Shown here: positions 7,162 through 11,173 of the stretch, piece after piece | Layout: each line of letters starts with the position of its first letter | Numbering within the stretch: the first letter of the stretch is position 1 | DNA from: Pseudomonadota bacterium | Lineage (GTDB): Bacteria > Pseudomonadota > Alphaproteobacteria > Azospirillales > Azospirillaceae | Length of the DNA stretch: 11,173 bases | Direction of reading: 5' to 3' | NCBI GenBank assembly: GCA_023413605.1 | Contig: JAEZPL010000597.1 | Location: forward strand, 1 to 11,173 | Notes under the pieces: generated by a model | The model's database searches: none | What the model saw: the letters and a program-made list of their open reading frames with translations, nothing else | Told to the model about the DNA's origin: nothing | Program-made: the position numbers and the translations under genes

Positions 7162-7211
7162 ATTATCGCAATCATAACTTATGCGTGCTGAGATATGCGC
7201 TTATTATCGCA
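7162..7211. repeat. 9-bp direct repeat ATTATCGCA, candidate operator pair
   Basis: ATTATCGCA occurs at 7162-7170 and 7203-7211, 41 bp apart, close to four helical turns, in the AT-rich stretch just upstream of the fusion gene. Between them TATGCG also occurs twice (7180-7185, 7194-7199), and ATGCG (7195-7199) with CGCAT (7208-7212) forms an inverted pair. The arrangement suggests binding sites for an unidentified regulator; chance is not excluded. Confidence 0.4.
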
Positions 7212-7285
7212 TTTGTGTGTAATGCTAGGCGCGCACTCGCCCAGAAAAAATCACAAAATCAACCAGCCCCCGGAGGAACGTCCCC

Positions 7286-10200
7286 ATGGAGCAGCTTCTC
7301 GAACGCGACACGGTCTGCCCCGCCCACCTCGCCGAGCGAGGCGCGGAGCGGCTGTCGCCGACGGACGGCCAGCGGGTCAGCGAGGATGTCTGGCGCTTCG
7401 TGCAGCGCGGGCTGGTCTATCCCTCGCCCTACGCCATCTTCGCCACCTTCTGGCGCCGCCCCGGCGGATCCATCTCCAAGGCGGGCCTGCGGGACCTGAC
7501 GATCCATGTGCGCGAGGAGATCCACCGCCGCTTCGGCAGCGCCAACACCTCGGCCACGGTCGGCGTCGGCTTCGCGCTGTGGCAGGAGTGGTGCCGCGAC
7601 GAGGGGCAGGAGCCGCCCGCCGGCATGGCCCTGCGCTTCCCGTGTCCCGGTCCGAACGGCACCCCGTCCACCACGCACTCGGATGTTTTCGAGCGCGGCG
7701 CCAGCACCTACGCCGACAGCCAGGGCGATTTGTGGTTCCACATCAAGTCCGACCGCGAGGAGCACTGCGTCGGCGTTTTCGAGCTGATCCGGGACTGCCT
7801 GGAGCGTGACGGCGGCATCGATCCGGCGCGCACCATCCACCAGCCGGCCGCCAGCAAATCGACCGCCGATGACATGACGGGCGGCAAGGTTCTGGGCTGC
7901 CGCTTCTCGGAGAACCTGAACAACCCCTCCGACCCGCTGAGCATCCAGACGCAGAGCATCGTCGGCTTCGAGGATCCGGCGCATCTCGGCGGGTCCTTCG
8001 TGGTGGCGCAGCGCTTCGCGATCAACTGGGACAACATCCTCAACATGGCGCCGGAGCAGATCGAGGATCTGGTCGGCCGCACCACCGAGGACATCCTGAT
8101 CCCCAGCCGCGACGACCGCAGCCACATCAAGGCGTCGCGCGTGCAGGGCGAGGACGGCAACACCATGATGCTGCTGCGCCTGGGCCTGCCCTACGGCCGG
8201 TCCACCGCGGTGCGGAACGACGACCTGCGCGCCAAGGGGGCCACGGTGCGCGACGAGGCGGGCATCTACTTCGCTGGCTACGCGCGCAACGTGGCCGTGC
8301 TGGAGTCCATCCTCGACCAGCAGATCGGCCCCAACGCCGGCTTCATGCAGGACCGGCTGCTGACCAACGTGAAGGCCGACATCGGCGGCTTCTTCTACAT
8401 CCCCAGCCAAGCCGACCTGGGCCTGCCCGGCGTGCCGGTTCCGGCCGACCACGACCGCGGCTGGAAATTCTTTCCCGGAGTGAACTGGGAACGCCTGGAC
8501 CGCCACTTCACCCAGCGGTCCGCCAACGGGCTGATGTACTACAACCACAAGGATTTTCTGTACGCCATGGGCACCATGCCCGCAGCGGAGCGGGCGAAGA
8601 CGCTGGTGCCGTCCGTGCGGGTGCAGCTTCTGCTGGCCAATGCCTTCTCGCGCTGGCAGGACAACTGGTACGTGGACCGCAAGCAGCGCGAACTGGACCA
8701 CCTGTCGGTCTGGGTCGAGCGTGTGTTCGACGCCGCGACGGCGGCGGAGGTCATGGCGCTGCCGGTGGCGGAGCGCATGGGCTGGGCCATCCGCATGACC
8801 GTCGGGCACGCCTATGTCGATCCGGAGTACGGCTTCCGCGGCCGGCGCCGCGGCCCGGACGGCAACTGGATCAACGGCGCCGACACCTACCGCCTCCAGC
8901 CGCAGGAACTGATCGTCGGCGCCCTGCCGAACATCGGCCTGGGGCAGGGCAAATACGTCATGGACTACGCCCGCGCCGACGAGGAACTGTCGAACTTCTT
9001 CGACGGCCTCAGCTTCGCCTCCGGCGTCGGGCATGTGGTGCCGGGCTTCCAGAAGGCGCTCGACCTCGGCCTGGGCGGCCTGATCGCCGATGTCAACGGG
9101 CGCCTGGATGCCTGCACGGACGCCGCGGCGCAGCCCTTCTACCGCGGCATCCTGGCGGCGCTGGAAGGCGTGCAGGAACATTGCCGCGCCTACGCCAGGC
9201 TGGCCTGCATCACCGCTGCCGGCCTGCCGGACGGCATGGCGGCGGAAAAGACCAACCTGCACGGCGTCGCCGCACGCATGCAGCGCCTGTCCACCGAGCG
9301 CCCGGCGACCATGCTGGAAGCGGCGCAGCTGATCTTCACCCTGCACGCCTGCCTGCATCTCAGCGGCGAGCCCACGGCCATCGGGCGCCTCGACCAGATG
9401 CTCCAGCCCTTCTACGCGGCCGACGTCGCGGCCGGCCGCCTGGACGAGGCGGGCGCGCAGGAGATCATCGACTGCTTCTGGATCAAGGTCGGCGAGAAGG
9501 TGCAGACCAACCGCCTGTTCGTCGAGGATCACCAGCCCTTCGGCAACCTCGCCATGGGCGGGGTGAGCGCCAACTACCCGCAGGGCGCCGGCAACAACCA
9601 GTGGGTTCAGCAGGTCACGGTCGGCGGCACCGTCGCCGATGAGACGCCGGGGCTCGGCAAGCCGGCCTACAACGACGTGACGCGCCTGTGCCTGCGGGCG
9701 GCGCGTCGGCTTCCGCTGAACGCGCCCTGCCTGTCGCTGCGCGTGCGGCGCGACATCCCCGATGAGCTGCTGGAGGAGGCGGCGCTGGCCATCCTGTCGG
9801 GCGGCGCGCATCCGATTCTGCTGAACGACGAGGCCATCATCGACGGCCTGTTCCACAGCGGCGACGGCGTTGGCGACGGGGCGAAGGTGAGCGAGCGGGC
9901 CGGCGGCACATGGTCCAGCCGCGTGGCGCTGAGCGCGGCGCGCGACTTCGCGTGCGACGGCTGCTACGAGCCGCAGTTTCCCGGCCTGAACTGGTTCACC
10001 CTGGGCGGGCTGAACATGCTGACCGTGCTGGAGGCGGCGATGAACCAGGGCAAATCCTGGGCGACCGCCGGTCCCGTCTGGTTCCGCGGCCAGCGCGTCT
10101 CCTTCACCTCCAAGCCGCCGCAGGACATCGTCCGCTACGAGGATCTGGAAGAGTTGGTCTTCAAGCATCTGCGCTGGATGTACGCCAAGCAGCTGGACGG

Positions 10201-11173
10201 CCAGATCGGAACCTTCGGCCGGATGCAGGCGGTGTGCCCGACTCCGCTGCTTTCCGTCTTCATCGACGACTGCCTGGACAAGGGGCTGGACCTCTACGCC
10301 GGCGGCGCGCGCTACAACGTGATCGCACCCTGCTTCACGGCCATCCCGAACCTCGTCAACGCGCTGTGGGCGATCCGTTCCATGGTGTTCGACGAGCACA
10401 CCGCCGTCACCTCGCTACCCGAGTTGGTGCAGGCGCTGATGTGCGATTGGGGCTGGTCGATGCAGGAGCCGTTCATCAGCACGCTGGCCGGTCCGGCGCG
10501 CATCGGCGGGCTGGCGGAGCGCTACAAGGACCTGCGGGCGGTGGCGCTGGCGCTGCCGCGCTACGGGCGCGGGCACGCGGAGATCGACGCGTTCGGCAAC
10601 CGCATCGCCGCGCGCGTGGCGGAGGAGGTGGTGGACACCTTCAAAAATCCCGCCCCGGCCACGGCGGACAAGATGGTGGCTCTGGCCAAGCGCCTGGGCA
10701 CGCCGGAAAAGCCCTTCGGCGGATTCCAGATCCAGCCGGGCGTCGGCACCTTCGAGAACTATGTGGAGTTCGGCGGCTCCACCGGCGCGTCGGCCGACGG
10801 CCGGCGCAACGGCGACCCGCTGGCCTCGGATTTCAGTCCGGCGCCCAGCCCGGCGGACCTGCCCATCCAGCACCAAGAGGCGAAGCTGATGGAGGTGCTG
10901 AAGGGCTACACCGGCGACGGCGCGCGGGCTTACAACGACGGCGCGCCGACCGACCTGTGCATCCGGGAGGACTTCCCGCCCGATGCCCTGAAGGCCGTGC
11001 TGCGCGCCTTCGCGGACGGGCAGGGGGCCAACATCCTGACCGTGACCTGCGCCAACCCCGAAACCTTTGCCAACGCCACGCGGGACCCCGAGAAGTACGA
11101 CCTCGTGCGCGTGCGCATGGGCGGCTGGTCGGAGTTCTTCGTGTCCATGTTCCCGGCCCATCAGGCCCAGCAC
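7286..11173 (+). CDS. Fusion protein: N-terminal DyP-type (YfeX-like) heme peroxidase domain and C-terminal glycyl radical enzyme (3' end beyond window)
   Basis: The frame is open for 1296 codons to the window edge, from ATG 7286 with a GGAGG site 9 bases upstream. Residues ~40-380 match YfeX-type DyP peroxidases: GFEDP (227-231, distal D230), SHIK with presumed heme-ligand H280, R298 in LLRLGLPYG, and GGFFYIPS (367-374). Residues ~395 onward match glycyl radical enzymes: GHVVPGFQKAL (582-592), GRLDQMLQPFY (700-710), NLAMGG, GCYEP with presumed thiyl C893 and base E895, GASADGRRNGDPLASDFSPAPS (from 1167), and RMGGWSEFF with presumed radical G1280. The Cys-x-Glu motif is like that of diol dehydratase and C-N or C-S lyase members rather than pyruvate formate-lyase, which has Cys-Cys; the substrate is unknown. 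There is no signal peptide, so it is probably cytoplasmic. About 10-25 residues are missing at the C-terminus. A radical-SAM activase is required and is not in the window. Confidence 0.88.
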   Translation, partial: MEQLLERDTVCPAHLAERGAERLSPTDGQRVSEDVWRFVQRGLVYPSPYAIFATFWRRPGGSISKAGLRDLTIHVREEIHRRFGSANTSATVGVGFALWQEWCRDEGQEPPAGMALRFPCPGPNGTPSTTHSDVFERGASTYADSQGDLWFHIKSDREEHCVGVFELIRDCLERDGGIDPARTIHQPAASKSTADDMTGGKVLGCRFSENLNNPSDPLSIQTQSIVGFEDPAHLGGSFVVAQRFAINWDNILNMAPEQIEDLVGRTTEDILIPSRDDRSHIKASRVQGEDGNTMMLLRLGLPYGRSTAVRNDDLRAKGATVRDEAGIYFAGYARNVAVLESILDQQIGPNAGFMQDRLLTNVKADIGGFFYIPSQADLGLPGVPVPADHDRGWKFFPGVNWERLDRHFTQRSANGLMYYNHKDFLYAMGTMPAAERAKTLVPSVRVQLLLANAFSRWQDNWYVDRKQRELDHLSVWVERVFDAATAAEVMALPVAERMGWAIRMTVGHAYVDPEYGFRGRRRGPDGNWINGADTYRLQPQELIVGALPNIGLGQGKYVMDYARADEELSNFFDGLSFASGVGHVVPGFQKALDLGLGGLIADVNGRLDACTDAAAQPFYRGILAALEGVQEHCRAYARLACITAAGLPDGMAAEKTNLHGVAARMQRLSTERPATMLEAAQLIFTLHACLHLSGEPTAIGRLDQMLQPFYAADVAAGRLDEAGAQEIIDCFWIKVGEKVQTNRLFVEDHQPFGNLAMGGVSANYPQGAGNNQWVQQVTVGGTVADETPGLGKPAYNDVTRLCLRAARRLPLNAPCLSLRVRRDIPDELLEEAALAILSGGAHPILLNDEAIIDGLFHSGDGVGDGAKVSERAGGTWSSRVALSAARDFACDGCYEPQFPGLNWFTLGGLNMLTVLEAAMNQGKSWATAGPVWFRGQRVSFTSKPPQDIVRYEDLEELVFKHLRWMYAKQLDGQIGTFGRMQAVCPTPLLSVFIDDCLDKGLDLYAGGARYNVIAPCFTAIPNLVNALWAIRSMVFDEHTAVTSLPELVQALMCDWGWSMQEPFISTLAGPARIGGLAERYKDLRAVALALPRYGRGHAEIDAFGNRIAARVAEEVVDTFKNPAPATADKMVALAKRLGTPEKPFGGFQIQPGVGTFENYVEFGGSTGASADGRRNGDPLASDFSPAPSPADLPIQHQEAKLMEVLKGYTGDGARAYNDGAPTDLCIREDFPPDALKAVLRAFADGQGANILTVTCANPETFANATRDPEKYDLVRVRMGGWSEFFVSMFPAHQAQH

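Larger units (their letters stand above)
7011..7271. other. Divergent intergenic region without a convincing gene
   Basis: Between the molybdenum hydroxylase operon and the fusion gene lie about 400 bases of non-coding DNA; this entry covers the part right of the minus-strand promoter. It is AT-rich at about 6940-7035 and 7145-7260 and GC-rich between. A plus-strand frame from ATG 7014 stays open into the next gene until 7499, but it would overlap that gene in another frame for over 200 bases and resembles nothing I recognise. A 9-bp direct repeat and inverted repeats are listed separately. A -10-like TAATGC at 7220-7225 has no good -35, so the promoter of the fusion gene is not settled and may need an activator. 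Confidence 0.5.

Noticed and set aside
7014..7499. Plus-strand frame of 161 codons starting before the fusion gene
   Set aside because: It overlaps the fusion gene by more than 200 bases in another frame, and its translation resembles no family I know.
7259..10399. A reading frame of about 1046 codons on the minus strand
   Set aside because: It lies entirely antisense to the DyP-glycyl radical gene, has low-complexity Arg/Val/Gly/Ala-rich content and no family motif. Long antisense frames are common opposite GC-rich genes.
1..11173. CRISPR array, tRNA, rRNA or insertion sequence
   Set aside because: No regularly spaced repeats, cloverleaf sequences, rRNA segments, transposase or terminal inverted repeats were seen.

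Overview
The window is GC-rich throughout, with strong G/C third-position bias in every gene. Its content fits a metabolically versatile alphaproteobacterium, perhaps a Rhodospirillales or Azospirillum-like denitrifier. That assignment is an inference from gene content and base composition; no rRNA or other marker is present.

Left part (1-2540, plus strand). The window opens inside the 3' end of a cytochrome cd1-fold gene. It most resembles nirN, the dihydro-heme d1 dehydrogenase of heme d1 maturation. It is followed by a Crp/Fnr-family regulator of the DNR/NnrR type, without iron-sulfur cysteines, whose own upstream region holds a near-perfect FNR/DNR box (TTGAT-GCCG-GTCAA) correctly spaced from a -10-like element. 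This is the edge of a nitrite-respiration locus with its NO/anaerobiosis regulator. A two-domain GNAT acetyltransferase follows.

Middle part (2606-6869, minus strand). This is a three-gene operon for a periplasmic molybdenum hydroxylase: a Tat-exported molybdopterin large subunit, a two-cluster [2Fe-2S] small subunit (start overlapping the large-subunit stop as TGATG), and a secreted, cysteine-rich diheme cytochrome c. No FAD subunit is present, so electrons probably pass from Mo through FeS to the cytochrome and on to the respiratory chain. A good sigma70-type promoter (TTGACA-N16-TATGAG) lies upstream.

Right part (7286-11173, plus strand, transcribed divergently). One uninterrupted frame of at least 1296 codons encodes an unusual fusion. 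Its N-terminal ~380 residues are a YfeX-like dye-decolorizing (DyP) heme peroxidase domain, and the following ~900 residues are a complete-looking glycyl radical enzyme (GRE) with a Cys-x-Glu active-site motif (GCYEP) and a C-terminal glycyl-radical loop (RMGGWS). The window ends about 16 residues after the presumed radical glycine, so only the extreme C-terminus is missing. Joining a peroxide-using heme enzyme to an oxygen-labile radical enzyme in one polypeptide is the most remarkable feature here. The matching radical-SAM activase is not in the window and would be expected downstream.

The divergent intergenic region (6870-7285) is AT-rich at both ends and holds a 9-bp direct repeat and inverted repeats that are candidate control sites. 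No RNA genes, CRISPR arrays or insertion sequences were seen.
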